DNA from: Prevotella koreensis
GTDB lineage: Bacteria; Bacteroidota; Bacteroidia; Bacteroidales; Bacteroidaceae
Direction of reading: 5' to 3'
Length of the DNA stretch: 64,000 nucleotides
NCBI RefSeq assembly: GCF_003977605.1
Contig: NZ_RYYU01000001.1
Coordinates: 437,175 to 501,174 of the forward strand
Shown here: positions 53,403 to 63,938 of the stretch, in pieces
Numbering within the stretch: the first letter of the stretch is position 1
Layout: every line of letters starts with the position of its first letter
Translations under genes and position numbers: made by a program
The notes under the pieces: model-generated
Databases searched by the model: none
What the model was told of the DNA's origin: nothing
The model's input: the letters and a program-made list of their open reading frames with translations, nothing else

Positions 53403-55811
53403 ATGGAAACAGAAAGTATTCTTTTGCAACTTAACGACAGCCAGCGCGAAGCCGTCGTGAACACAGAAGGACCTTCGTTGGTCATTGCCGGTGCCGGTTC
53501 GGGCAAGACCCGCGTGCTGACTTACAGAATTGCCTATCTTCTGCAATTAGGAGTTAAGCCGTGGAACATACTTGCTCTTACGTTCACCAACAAGGCTGCA
53601 CGCGAAATGAAGCAACGCATAGGTTCGCTCGTGGGCAATGATGTCGCGAGCAGACTGGTCATGGGAACTTTCCATTCCATATTTTCGAGAATATTAAGAG
53701 CAGAGGCCGAGAAGCTTGGTTACACCTCTAACTTTACCATATATGATGAGGCTGACTCACGTTCGTTGGTGAAGAACATACTCAAGGAGATGGGACTCGA
53801 TGACAAAGTCTATAAACCATCTACCGTTCATAACCGAATAAGCATGGCGAAGAATCGCCTCATAACGGCATACGATTATTCCAACGACCACAATGCCATT
53901 ACGCGCGATAATCAGCAGCGCATGCATGAATTATATAAGGTATATATGGCATACGCCGACAGATGTAAACAGGCAAATGCTATGGACTTCGATGACCTGC
54001 TACTCATGACCCATACACTTTTCAGGGATAACGAAGACATCAGACGGAAATATGCCGAGCGTTTCGTATATGTGCTTGTAGATGAGTATCAGGACACCAA
54101 TACCGTACAGCAAAAGATTGTATATCAACTCACGCGAGAACGACAGAACGTGTGTGTGGTGGGTGACGACGCACAGAGTATATACAGTTTCCGAGGCGCG
54201 AACATAGACAACATTTTGGACTTTCAGAAAATGTACGAAGGTGCACGGCTGTTCAAACTTGAGCGCAATTACCGAAGCACACAGAACATCGTTGCCGCAG
54301 CCAACAGTCTGATACGTCATAACGAACGACAGATACCGAAAGACGTTTACAGCAAGAACGGAGATGGCAACAAGATAATTCTGAAACCGGCATATAGTGA
54401 CAGAGAAGAAGCAATATTGGTGTGTAACGAAATAAAGTCGATACGTAAACGTGAAAACTGCGATTGGGATGATTTTGCAATCCTATATCGTACCAATGCG
54501 CAGAGCCGTGCGTTCGAAGAGTCGATGCGTCAATATAATATTCCGTACCGAGTGTATGGGGGATTGAGTTTCTACCAACGAAAAGAGATAAAGGATGTCA
54601 TTGCATACTTCCGTCTTGTGGTAAATCCCAATGACGACGAAGCACTGCGCAGGGTAATAAATTATCCCACACGCGGTATCGGTGCGACCACAATCTCAAA
54701 AATATATGCACGTGCATACGAATCTTCAATGAGTATGTGGGACGTGATTTCAAACCCAGTCAAGACGCTACTCGATGTTAACAAGGGAACACTTAACAAA
54801 CTCAATGCTTTCAGAGAACTGATAATGCAGTTCATAGAGCAGAGAGAACATGCCGATGCATACGAACTCGGAAAAGAGATAATCTCTGTTTCCGGTATTC
54901 AGAAAGACCTTTACAGCGACTCCTCACCGGAGTTTGTGTCGCGACAAGAGAACCTCGAGGAACTCCTTAGCGGACTGCAAGACTTCGTGGAAAACAAGCG
55001 CGAGGAAGGCGACGAACATCTGATGCTTGTGGATTATTTGCAGGAGGTTTCTTTGCTCAGCGACCTCGACAGCGATGATGATACCGATGCGGCACGCGTC
55101 ACCATGATGACCATTCACTCCGCAAAGGGACTTGAGTTCCCCACGGTGTTTGTTGTTGGACTTGAGGAGAACATATTCCCCAGTCCGATGTCTGCCGATA
55201 CCAAGCGCGGACTTGAAGAAGAGCGCCGCTTGCTCTACGTTGCAATCACACGCGCCGAGCGCAATTGCATTCTCACTTGTGCCCGCAACAGATTCAGATA
55301 TGGCAAAATGGAGTTCGACTCCCCAAGCCGTTTTCTTGCCGATATAGACCCCACCATGATGCGTGTGGATAGAGATTCGGATAGTTCTTTCTTCTCGTCT
55401 CCTGCTCGCGCATCGTTTGGTTCGTACAGTGGCGACCGTTATCAGAATTCCAATCCGGTTGCATCGCAATTCCGTGCCGACCCAAAGATACGCGAGGCTG
55501 TGCATCGTGAAGAGCGAAGAACCGACCCTTTGTCGCCTGCTTTCAAACGTACACTTGCCGCAGCGGGTGGCAACATGAGACGCATCGGCAGCATTACATC
55601 TCCGATGAGACCTGTTCATGCCGCCGGACAGTCATCTTCCGTTTCCTCACAGTTGCAGGTGGGCAGTACGATAGAGCATGAACGTTTCGGCATAGGCAGT
55701 GTTACCGGAATAGAAGGAACGGGAGAGAATACCAAGGCAACAGTGGAATTCCGTAATGTCGGAACAAAACAACTACTGCTGAAATTCGCCAAGTTCAAGG
55801 TGATAGGGTAG
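53403..55811 (+). CDS. pcrA: UvrD/PcrA-type DNA helicase
   Basis: 802 residues. Superfamily 1A 3'-5' helicase. Motif I AGAGSGKTRVLTYR near residue 30, motif II DEYQDTN near 225, VGDDAQSIYSFRGANI near 255, and motifs IV-VI with TIHSAKGLEFPTVFV and VAITRAERNC are all present. The end contains the HERFGIGSVTGIEG segment found in PcrA C-termini. Acts in nucleotide excision and mismatch repair. Could equally be called UvrD. Confidence 0.93.
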   Translation: METESILLQLNDSQREAVVNTEGPSLVIAGAGSGKTRVLTYRIAYLLQLGVKPWNILALTFTNKAAREMKQRIGSLVGNDVASRLVMGTFHSIFSRILRAEAEKLGYTSNFTIYDEADSRSLVKNILKEMGLDDKVYKPSTVHNRISMAKNRLITAYDYSNDHNAITRDNQQRMHELYKVYMAYADRCKQANAMDFDDLLLMTHTLFRDNEDIRRKYAERFVYVLVDEYQDTNTVQQKIVYQLTRERQNVCVVGDDAQSIYSFRGANIDNILDFQKMYEGARLFKLERNYRSTQNIVAAANSLIRHNERQIPKDVYSKNGDGNKIILKPAYSDREEAILVCNEIKSIRKRENCDWDDFAILYRTNAQSRAFEESMRQYNIPYRVYGGLSFYQRKEIKDVIAYFRLVVNPNDDEALRRVINYPTRGIGATTISKIYARAYESSMSMWDVISNPVKTLLDVNKGTLNKLNAFRELIMQFIEQREHADAYELGKEIISVSGIQKDLYSDSSPEFVSRQENLEELLSGLQDFVENKREEGDEHLMLVDYLQEVSLLSDLDSDDDTDAARVTMMTIHSAKGLEFPTVFVVGLEENIFPSPMSADTKRGLEEERRLLYVAITRAERNCILTCARNRFRYGKMEFDSPSRFLADIDPTMMRVDRDSDSSFFSSPARASFGSYSGDRYQNSNPVASQFRADPKIREAVHREERRTDPLSPAFKRTLAAAGGNMRRIGSITSPMRPVHAAGQSSSVSSQLQVGSTIEHERFGIGSVTGIEGTGENTKATVEFRNVGTKQLLLKFAKFKVIG

Positions 55812-55852
55812 GCATGGCATTCTCTGTCGCTCTTTTAGGACAGCATTAATGG

Positions 55853-55871
55853 TACTGACAAAATTTCAGTA
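55853..55871. promoter_or_regulatory. Inverted repeat TACTGA-N7-TCAGTA upstream of groES
   Basis: A perfect 6-bp inverted repeat. Together with TGACA-N5-TGTCA at 55878-55892 it may be an activator site for the promoter at 55902-55918. Confidence 0.45.
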
Positions 55872-55901
55872 TCATGGTGACAAGACGTGTCAAATGTCAG
55901 T

Positions 55902-55918
55902 TTGGCACGTTTTTCGCA
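55902..55918 (+). promoter_or_regulatory. Sigma-54-like promoter of groES-groEL
   Basis: TTGGCACGTTTTTCGCA has the -24 GG at 55904-55905 and the -12 GC at 55916-55917 with exactly 10 bases between, as in TGGCAC-N5-TTGCA (one mismatch). An inverted repeat TGACA-N5-TGTCA at 55878-55892 lies directly upstream. No CIRCE element is present. Confidence 0.55.
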
Positions 55919-55961
55919 TTGATATGGGCAAAGATTACTAAACATTTTAATATTAATAATT

Positions 55962-56234
55962 ATGAATATCAAACCATTGGCAGACAGAGTTCTGATTCTT
56001 CCGGCATCGGCTGAGGAGAAAATTGGCGGTATCATCATTCCTGATACGGCAAAAGAGAAACCATTGCACGGCACTGTAGTGGCAGCAGGCAACGGTACAA
56101 AAGAAGAAGAAATGATTCTCAAGGAGGGCGATGAGGTTCTCTATGGAAAATATAGCGGTTCCGAACTTGAGCATGATGGAAAGAAATATCTCATCATGAA
56201 ACAGAGCGACGTTCTCGCAGTTATCAATAAATAA
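55962..56234 (+). CDS. groS: Co-chaperonin GroES
   Basis: 90 residues. NIKPLADRVLILPASAEEK and GGIIIPDTAKEKP at residues 2-35, KYSGSELEHDGKKYLIMK near 65. The small lid of the chaperonin ring. It precedes groEL by 36 bases. Confidence 0.97.
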   Translation: MNIKPLADRVLILPASAEEKIGGIIIPDTAKEKPLHGTVVAAGNGTKEEEMILKEGDEVLYGKYSGSELEHDGKKYLIMKQSDVLAVINK

Positions 56235-56249
56235 ACATTTAACTTTTAA

Positions 56250-57902
<1,653 letters not shown>

Positions 57903-57937
57903 CATAATGTATGTTTTTGTAAACCAAACATATCAAA

Positions 57938-57974
57938 AGAGAGGCCAATGGTTCAAAATTGGCCTCTCTTTTTG
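57938..57974 (+). terminator. Terminator of groES-groEL
   Basis: agagaggccaat at 57938-57949 pairs perfectly with attggcctctct at 57958-57969, then tttttg. Confidence 0.9.
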
Positions 57975-58014
57975 TCTTTTTGTCCATTTTCTGCATAAAT
58001 AATAAAGAAAAGAT

Positions 58015-58045
58015 TTTGGCGATTTGCTCAAATATTCTAATTTTG
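58015..58045 (+). promoter_or_regulatory. -33/-7 promoter with no ORF behind it
   Basis: TTTG at 58015-58018, 19 bases, then TAATTTTG at 58038-58045, followed by CAAG. It is downstream of the groEL terminator. Confidence 0.55.
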
Positions 58046-58049
58046 CAAG

Positions 58050-58172
58050 CGAAACAATAAAATTATATCGGACACAGTCCGTTTAAAGATATTTTTTTGA
58101 TTTGTTTTAGTAGATTAGTTTTTAAGTAGTTTGTTTTTGAAAATCGGATGCCGTGAGGCACCCGATTTTTTT
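58050..58172 (+). ncRNA. Candidate small RNA, about 120 nt
   Basis: The transcript expected from the promoter at 58015-58045 has an early hairpin (cggac-aca-gtccg at 58059-58072) and ends at a strong terminator stem at 58141-58167 with a run of eight T. No credible ORF lies between. The groEL terminator stops read-through from upstream, so the second terminator needs its own transcript. The RNA is not one I recognise. Confidence 0.45.
58141..58172 (+). terminator. Terminator of the candidate small RNA
   Basis: aaatcggatgcc and ggcacccgattt pair with one A-C mismatch around gtga, then tttttttt. From 58173 to 58400 nothing else is recognised. Confidence 0.75.
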
Positions 58173-58400
58173 TATTATCAATGTATGGTTATTATTTTGA
58201 ATGTCGGCTAATGATTTACAATTCTGTATTAAATAAATACTATGAATATGCAATGAAAAACAATGGGAAATGTAAAATTTAAGAAAAAACATAATAAAAA
58301 CCTTGCTTATATCAAATAATAAATATATATTTGTGCGTGTATAGAACTTAATTATAAGACTGTTCATATTTTAAATATTACTAACTTAAAATTGTTTTCT

Positions 58401-59090
58401 ATGAAATTATTAATTGTGTTTTTATTTTCCATCATGTCCCTTTCGGCAGGAGCACAACCGAAAGGAATAAAATGTACTTATGTCTCAACATTTATAATGC
58501 ATAATGGCTTTTTGGAGATTGAAAATGAGATGGCAAGGAATATCATCATGGAAAGAATAAAAAAAGACAAGAAGGTGTATTCGCTTTCGGTTTATGATGG
58601 TAGGTATTTGTTCAAGAAAGAACCGGAAAGTATAGATGCAATGCCGATGACTGTGGATGTGAAGAATATATTCATGGATTTCAGGGACAGTATTTGCATC
58701 AGACAGTCGGAGTATAACGGACAATTATATCTGTCGAAGGAAAAGATTGAAAGAAACGATTGGGATATTGTTTCGCAAACGGACACTATACATGGTAAGC
58801 TTTGTTCCAAGGCTGTGTTGAGGGGTAATCCAAAGATTATTGCATGGTTCACTACCGATGTTCCTTTCTCATACGTCCCATTCGGTTATAATGGTTTGCC
58901 GGGACTTGTCATACGGATGAAAATGCCCGCATATTATATTGACTTGAAAGAGATTTCCGAGTTGGCAGAAGTAGATTTGGAGATACCTACGAAAGGAAAA
59001 AACATAACGGAAGCCGAATTATATAAGATGGAGAAAGTTGACTTTGGAAAGAATCTGGAAAAAGCCACCTCAGTGAAAGTTTACGAGTAA
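58401..59090 (+). CDS. GLPGLI-family exported protein
   Basis: 229 residues from the ATG at 58401 (MKLLIVFLFSIMSLSAGAQ), a signal peptide; the reading from TTG at 58392 adds only three residues. The family hallmark GLPGLV is in FGYNGLPGLVIRMK near residue 165, after the KLCSKAVLRG segment. Such proteins usually precede an outer membrane barrel gene, as here, 62 bases upstream. Function unknown. Confidence 0.88.
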   Translation: MKLLIVFLFSIMSLSAGAQPKGIKCTYVSTFIMHNGFLEIENEMARNIIMERIKKDKKVYSLSVYDGRYLFKKEPESIDAMPMTVDVKNIFMDFRDSICIRQSEYNGQLYLSKEKIERNDWDIVSQTDTIHGKLCSKAVLRGNPKIIAWFTTDVPFSYVPFGYNGLPGLVIRMKMPAYYIDLKEISELAEVDLEIPTKGKNITEAELYKMEKVDFGKNLEKATSVKVYE

Positions 59091-59152
59091 TAGATGCGCG
59101 TTTCCTCTTTGTTTCAATTCTACAGATAGTCAGAAAAACAAACATAAATATT

Positions 59153-61834
59153 ATGGGCGTTAATACTAAACACCTCATTGTGTTAGTAAATGGTTGCATG
59201 ACGGTGTCAAAACGAGCCTGTCTGTGCATGTTGTTTTGTCTTTTCCCCTTTATTGCCATATATTCACAAATGTATGTTGGAGGGCAGGTTAGGGGAGAAG
59301 ATGACATGCCTGTTATGGGAGCATCTGTATTATTGTATAATGACAGTCTTCTTACACCGCCAATGGTTGCTTACAGCACAACACAGCAAGACGGAACATT
59401 CAGGATTGATACAAAAAAAGACAAGCAATCATATTGGCTTGTTGTGAGAAGTCTCGGATATAAGGATTACAAACAGGAGGTAACATCAGGAGGTGAAGAT
59501 TTTTATATTGTGTTATCTGAAGGTAATACAATGTTGAGTGAGGTTGTTGTAAAGGGCTTTTATTCCGGAGTGAAAATATCCGGTGATACGATTAAATTTG
59601 ACACGAAACATTTACGCAACGGATTTGAAAACAGTGTTTCCGATTTGCTTACATCATTGCCGGGTGTCAGCGTAACCGATGATGGTAGTGTGTCGTATGG
59701 CGGTGATGCAGTGAACAAACTGCTCATTGATGGTAAGGACTTGTTTACTAAAGATGCCGGTGGATATGTGTTGAAAAACATGGCGGCAGATCTTGTTGAC
59801 GGCGCAGAAATAATAAAAAACTATAAGGCAGGTAACATAGGTGACAGATTCAGTCAGAAAGATCAACTTGCACTTAACATAAAGACGAAGGGCATTGGCC
59901 ATATTTCCGGACGTGCAGACCTGAATTATGGATATAAAAATCGTTACAACTTTAGGTCGTTCACAATGGGAACTGCCGAAAGATTTTCCTTCACATCGTT
60001 ACTTGCCGGCAACAACATCGGTGTGCCGTTGTTCACTATCGGAGAATACATTAAACGTATAATTGATATTGAAGACCTTAATTCTGACGGAAGTATAAGA
60101 ATGACGCTGTCTGATACAGAAAGCAGTCTTTTTTACAGACCGGATAATGTTCATAAGGACTTGAGCGATATCATGTTGTTTGATGCTAAATACAAGTTCT
60201 CTAAAAAGTTGGTTTTGAGTGGAAACGTCCTCCTTAATCATTTCAGTCAAGCGGGACGGTCGCATAGAGAAGATATTTTCCTTTCAGATCTTTCCGTTGC
60301 AAACACTTTCTCGAATAATGAACAAAATGGGAATTTTATCATTGGGAAACTTAAAGCAGATTGGAAGCCTCGAGGTAATGTCCATACACAGATGAATGTA
60401 AAGTTTGATGCAACAGGAATGAAAGATAGGAATGATGCAAGAACCGATGGAGGCGACATTACCGAAAACGCAATAAATAACAACAAAAAGACTTGTGCCG
60501 CAGAGGCTGATATTTCGACGAAGATAGGTATTGGTGATGGTCTGTTTACGACCTTGGCTAATATAAGATATAATTGCTGGAAACGTGCAATGCAACTGAA
60601 TACCAACAAGAAAATTCTTCCTGTTTCATATTTTCTGACACCAGATAACATATATCTTTATAACGACAGCATGAATACAGAAAGGCTGCATGCCGCATTG
60701 TTTTTGGGCTATTCGTTTGTTTTAAAGAATAACTTTAAATTTGAAACTTCTGTGAATTATCTTTATGATACCCAAGAATTAAGTCTTGTTCGTAGAAATG
60801 ATATGGCAGAAAATGATGAACGTTTAGACATAAATGAGTTGGCATTGAAATTTTATCTGAAGAATGACTCACACAAAATGTGGTATCGTATAGGGGCAAT
60901 GTTGGTTTCTGAGAACAACCGTTACACTTCGAGATTCTCAAACCATTCATGGGCTATATACCCCTTGGCAGAGATTGGATATAAATTCAATGTATTCAGA
61001 AATTTGTCGTTATCCCTGACACGCGGGAATGAACTCATTGATATGGAAAAATTGTCCGGACTTAATATTGTCAATGCTTATAATGAGATTTCTGCAGGTT
61101 CGGGCATCATGTCGCCATATAATAAGAGTAACAAACTTATGCTGTCATATCAAGACTATAATGTTGACAAGCAGTTGTTCTTCGTTGTTTTAGCAAACAT
61201 GTCTTCCGGACGGAATACCATTATGCAGAATATTGTCCAAAACAATATTGTCAGCATCACTAAATATGAAAGTGGAGGGACTGACGATAATGTCTATTTT
61301 ATGACAACTATTGATAAGAGGTTTAAGCGTTTGCCATTAACTCTGAAAGGTACATTATCTGCAAACTATATGAAGAACGCGTCTGCAATTAACAACAAAA
61401 TGAACGAAACAAAGATGTATTTCTTTTCTTCCGACTTGAATGTTACGACAAAATTCAAATCATTATTTAATTTTGACCTCTCCATGAAATATTCTCACAA
61501 CAGGAGTGTAGTGAGCATTACAGACATAAGGAGTGATGCAGACAAGATAGATATCGTTTCCAAACTACTGTTTCGTGCCAACAACTTAAGGGGACAACTG
61601 CAGTTCGGCTACTACCGGGTGACGGGTAATGGTTACAAAAGTAATCTGTATGATCTCGGTTGTAACATTGACTACAAGATAAACAAGTTGATGTTGGCTC
61701 TGACTGTTAAAAACATATTAAATCTGCGTGAAACAGAATGGTGGAACACTGTAACGACACCATACTATACATCAACAGAGAGTTACAGCAGAATTCCGGG
61801 ATATATAATGTTGGGATTGGTGTACAACTATTGA
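59153..61834 (+). CDS. Outer-membrane beta-barrel protein with carboxypeptidase-regulatory-like domain
   Basis: 893 residues. A signal sequence with core LCMLFCLFPFIAIYSQ is preceded by an unusually long 20-residue stretch. Next come a beta-sandwich carboxypeptidase-D-like domain (GGQVRGEDDMPVMGASVLLY, QDGTFRI) and a plug-like domain (SDLLTSLPGVSVTDDGSVSY, NKLLIDGKDLF). The rest is a long barrel with aromatic-rich strands ending IPGYIMLGLVYNY. This architecture is TonB-receptor-like without a clear TonB box. Companion of the GLPGLI gene. Confidence 0.85.
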   Translation: MGVNTKHLIVLVNGCMTVSKRACLCMLFCLFPFIAIYSQMYVGGQVRGEDDMPVMGASVLLYNDSLLTPPMVAYSTTQQDGTFRIDTKKDKQSYWLVVRSLGYKDYKQEVTSGGEDFYIVLSEGNTMLSEVVVKGFYSGVKISGDTIKFDTKHLRNGFENSVSDLLTSLPGVSVTDDGSVSYGGDAVNKLLIDGKDLFTKDAGGYVLKNMAADLVDGAEIIKNYKAGNIGDRFSQKDQLALNIKTKGIGHISGRADLNYGYKNRYNFRSFTMGTAERFSFTSLLAGNNIGVPLFTIGEYIKRIIDIEDLNSDGSIRMTLSDTESSLFYRPDNVHKDLSDIMLFDAKYKFSKKLVLSGNVLLNHFSQAGRSHREDIFLSDLSVANTFSNNEQNGNFIIGKLKADWKPRGNVHTQMNVKFDATGMKDRNDARTDGGDITENAINNNKKTCAAEADISTKIGIGDGLFTTLANIRYNCWKRAMQLNTNKKILPVSYFLTPDNIYLYNDSMNTERLHAALFLGYSFVLKNNFKFETSVNYLYDTQELSLVRRNDMAENDERLDINELALKFYLKNDSHKMWYRIGAMLVSENNRYTSRFSNHSWAIYPLAEIGYKFNVFRNLSLSLTRGNELIDMEKLSGLNIVNAYNEISAGSGIMSPYNKSNKLMLSYQDYNVDKQLFFVVLANMSSGRNTIMQNIVQNNIVSITKYESGGTDDNVYFMTTIDKRFKRLPLTLKGTLSANYMKNASAINNKMNETKMYFFSSDLNVTTKFKSLFNFDLSMKYSHNRSVVSITDIRSDADKIDIVSKLLFRANNLRGQLQFGYYRVTGNGYKSNLYDLGCNIDYKINKLMLALTVKNILNLRETEWWNTVTTPYYTSTESYSRIPGYIMLGLVYNY

Positions 61835-61945
61835 CCGTAACACCTGCTTCCAATGTCCGGTCTCGATATTTTGCTTTTCTTCCATAATCAGATGTGATGT
61901 TATAAATACCCACTTGTTATATTTTTTTATATGGATAATTTTGTT

Positions 61946-61953
61946 TACTTTTG
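61946..61953 (+). promoter_or_regulatory. -7 box TACTTTTG of the small membrane protein gene
   Basis: TACTTTTGCAG matches TAnnTTTG. The leader to the ATG at 61969 would be about 13 bases. Confidence 0.55.
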
Positions 61954-61968
61954 CAGAAAATATAACTT

Positions 61969-62157
61969 ATGGATATAAAAGATTATAAGATAAGTCCCTG
62001 GCAATGGGTGGCTTTTGCTGTGGTTGCTGTCGGATTGAGGTTACTGACCGGGTCGTTCTTTATGGCACTGGGCATATTCATGTTGCTGTTGCTTATCGAT
62101 TTTTTCATTGTGCAGTGGGAGAAGAAGCGCAATGACAAAGATGATGACTTGTTGTGA
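61969..62157 (+). CDS. Small two-helix membrane protein of unknown function
   Basis: 62 residues. Two hydrophobic stretches, WVAFAVVAVGLRLLTG and MALGIFMLLLLIDFFIV, followed by a charged tail (EKKRNDKDDD). The gene has a good promoter and ends 19 bases before the kinase-RapZ fusion. I do not recognise a family. Confidence 0.65.
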   Translation: MDIKDYKISPWQWVAFAVVAVGLRLLTGSFFMALGIFMLLLLIDFFIVQWEKKRNDKDDDLL

Positions 62158-62176
62158 CCATTGCGAAAATAGATTT

Positions 62177-63733
62177 ATGATGGAGCGACTTATTGAACTT
62201 TACCGCAAGTATAAGGGTGAAGATCCCGTTGCAACAGAAAAAATGGCCGGTGCGGGAAGCAACCGTAGTTATTTCAGAATTATCGTCCGAGACGGTTTCA
62301 CGATTGTAGGTGTTGTCGGCACAAGTCGTGAGGAGAACCATGCTTTTGTCTATCTTTCGCGCCATTTCGAGCATCGCCGCTTACCTGTGCCGCGTGTTCT
62401 TGCCGTTGCCGACGATGAGATGTGCTATCTGCAGGAAGACCTCGGTTCGCTATCTCTTTTCGATGCCCTGCGTGGCGGACGTGAAGCGGGAGGCAGATAT
62501 AACCAGAGAGAGAAGCAGTTGCTCGTTGAGACGATACGCCAACTGCCCAATATACAGATACGTGGAGCGAGAGAGTTGGATTGGAGCAACTGCTATCCGC
62601 AGCCGGAGTTTGATGTTGACTCAGTGCTCTTCGACCTAAACTATTTCAAATATTGCTTCCTGAAGCCTGCCGGAATAGACTTCCACGAACTGAAACTCGA
62701 AGCAAACTTCCGTCTTTTCGCCAAAGACCTTACCGAAGAAAAGTGTGATAGTTTCCTTTACCGGGATTTCCAAGCACGCAATGTTATGCTGAAGGCCGAC
62801 GTGAACGGAGGTACGGAAAATTCGTTATACTTCATTGATTTCCAGGGCGGAAGGCGTGGACCGTTCTACTATGACCTCGCCTCATTCCTTTGGCAGGCAT
62901 CTGCGAGATACTCACACAAACTGCGTCGCGAACTCGTTTACGAGTATTACGACTCCCTGCGCAATTATATCGAGGTGCCTTCGGTGCGCCATTTCGTTCG
63001 CAGATTGTCGTTGTTCGTGCTTTTCCGCACCATGCAGGTGCTCGGAGCATACGGTTTCAGAGGTTATTTCGAGCGCAAGCAGCATTTCATTGACAGCATA
63101 CCTCCGGCAATACAGAACCTTCGCGAACTGTTGGAACTTGATGCTTTCCCATATCCTTACATGATGGAAATGCTCCGTAGGCTTACCGAACTACCTCAGT
63201 TTGCCATTCGTGAAGACTCTGTAAAGGAGCGTGCCGACGGATATAAGACCGCCGAGAACGATGTCTATAAGGCTCACCCGAAGGACGGACCGGCAACTTT
63301 CTCAAAGTATGACGGTAAAGGTCCGCTTGTGGTGCGTGTTTATAGTTTCTCCTATCGCAAGGGAATACCTGAAGACGAGAGTGGCAACGGAGGCGGCTAT
63401 GTGTTCGATTGCCGTTCGACCCACAACCCCGGACGTTACGAACCATACAAGAAACTTACGGGACTTGACGAGCCTGTGATACGTTTCCTTGAGGATGACG
63501 GAGAGATACTCACGTTTCTTTCACACGTCTATGAACTTGCTGATGCGCATGTGGAGCGTTACATTCAGCGTGGTTTCACATCACTGATGTTCTCGTTCGG
63601 CTGCACCGGTGGTCAGCATCGCTCGGTATATAGTGCCCAACACCTTGCAGAGCATATCAGCAGAAAGTATGGAGTGGAGGTGCGTGTGTGCCATCGCGAG
63701 CAAAACATTGTCCAAATGTTCCCTGCAAAATAG
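62177..63733 (+). CDS. Fusion of an APH-type kinase and a RapZ C-terminal domain
   Basis: 518 residues from the ATG at 62177, which follows the upstream stop by 19 bases; earlier starts would overlap that gene. The N-terminal 350 residues show a small-molecule kinase fold: AGAGSNRSYFRI near 25, YRDFQARNVML near 195 (catalytic loop) and FIDFQGGRRGPF near 222 (metal-binding DF). The last 150 residues are a RapZ-C domain, with VYSFSYRKGIP, YVFDCRSTHNPGRYEPY and SFGCTGGQHRSVYSA. RapZ-C binds GlcN6P or small RNA in enterobacteria. A sugar kinase for cell-wall recycling or nucleotide sugars is a reasonable guess. Confidence 0.83.
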   Translation: MMERLIELYRKYKGEDPVATEKMAGAGSNRSYFRIIVRDGFTIVGVVGTSREENHAFVYLSRHFEHRRLPVPRVLAVADDEMCYLQEDLGSLSLFDALRGGREAGGRYNQREKQLLVETIRQLPNIQIRGARELDWSNCYPQPEFDVDSVLFDLNYFKYCFLKPAGIDFHELKLEANFRLFAKDLTEEKCDSFLYRDFQARNVMLKADVNGGTENSLYFIDFQGGRRGPFYYDLASFLWQASARYSHKLRRELVYEYYDSLRNYIEVPSVRHFVRRLSLFVLFRTMQVLGAYGFRGYFERKQHFIDSIPPAIQNLRELLELDAFPYPYMMEMLRRLTELPQFAIREDSVKERADGYKTAENDVYKAHPKDGPATFSKYDGKGPLVVRVYSFSYRKGIPEDESGNGGGYVFDCRSTHNPGRYEPYKKLTGLDEPVIRFLEDDGEILTFLSHVYELADAHVERYIQRGFTSLMFSFGCTGGQHRSVYSAQHLAEHISRKYGVEVRVCHREQNIVQMFPAK

Positions 63734-63767
63734 TCAAACGGCACGCGGATAACCATTGTCTGAATTT

Positions 63768-63850
63768 CAAATTCGCCCAAATTGCAAACCAATTTCGCCC
63801 ATTTTGCTCAGTAATTTCGGCTGTTTTGGTTTGCAATTTCGCCCATTTTA
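63768..63850. repeat. Array C of the 22-bp unit (four units, opposite orientation)
   Basis: On the plus strand, 17-base cores start at 63768, 63790, 63812 and 63834, exactly 22 apart: caaattcgcccaaattg, caatttcgcccattttg, taatttcggctgttttg, caatttcgcccatttta. The reverse complement matches arrays A and B. Confidence 0.8.
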
Positions 63851-63902
63851 CAAACTCCATACATGCCGAACAACATACTGCGGATAGCATAATGTCTTAT
63901 TA

Positions 63903-63934
63903 TTTGGACGTTAGGATATTATTTTCTACCTTTG
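63903..63934 (+). promoter_or_regulatory. -33/-7 promoter adjoining the HD-domain gene start
   Basis: TTTG at 63903-63906, 20 bases, then TACCTTTG at 63927-63934, with the ATG at 63939. The transcript may be leaderless. Confidence 0.6.
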
Positions 63935-63938
63935 CATC

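Noticed and set aside
54924..55619. 231-codon frame opposite the helicase gene
   Set aside because: Antisense shadow with Cys/Arg/His-rich composition and no promoter.
55812..55961. CIRCE element before groES
   Set aside because: No TTAGCACTC-N9-GAGTGCTAA found; only the sigma-54-like motif and other inverted repeats.
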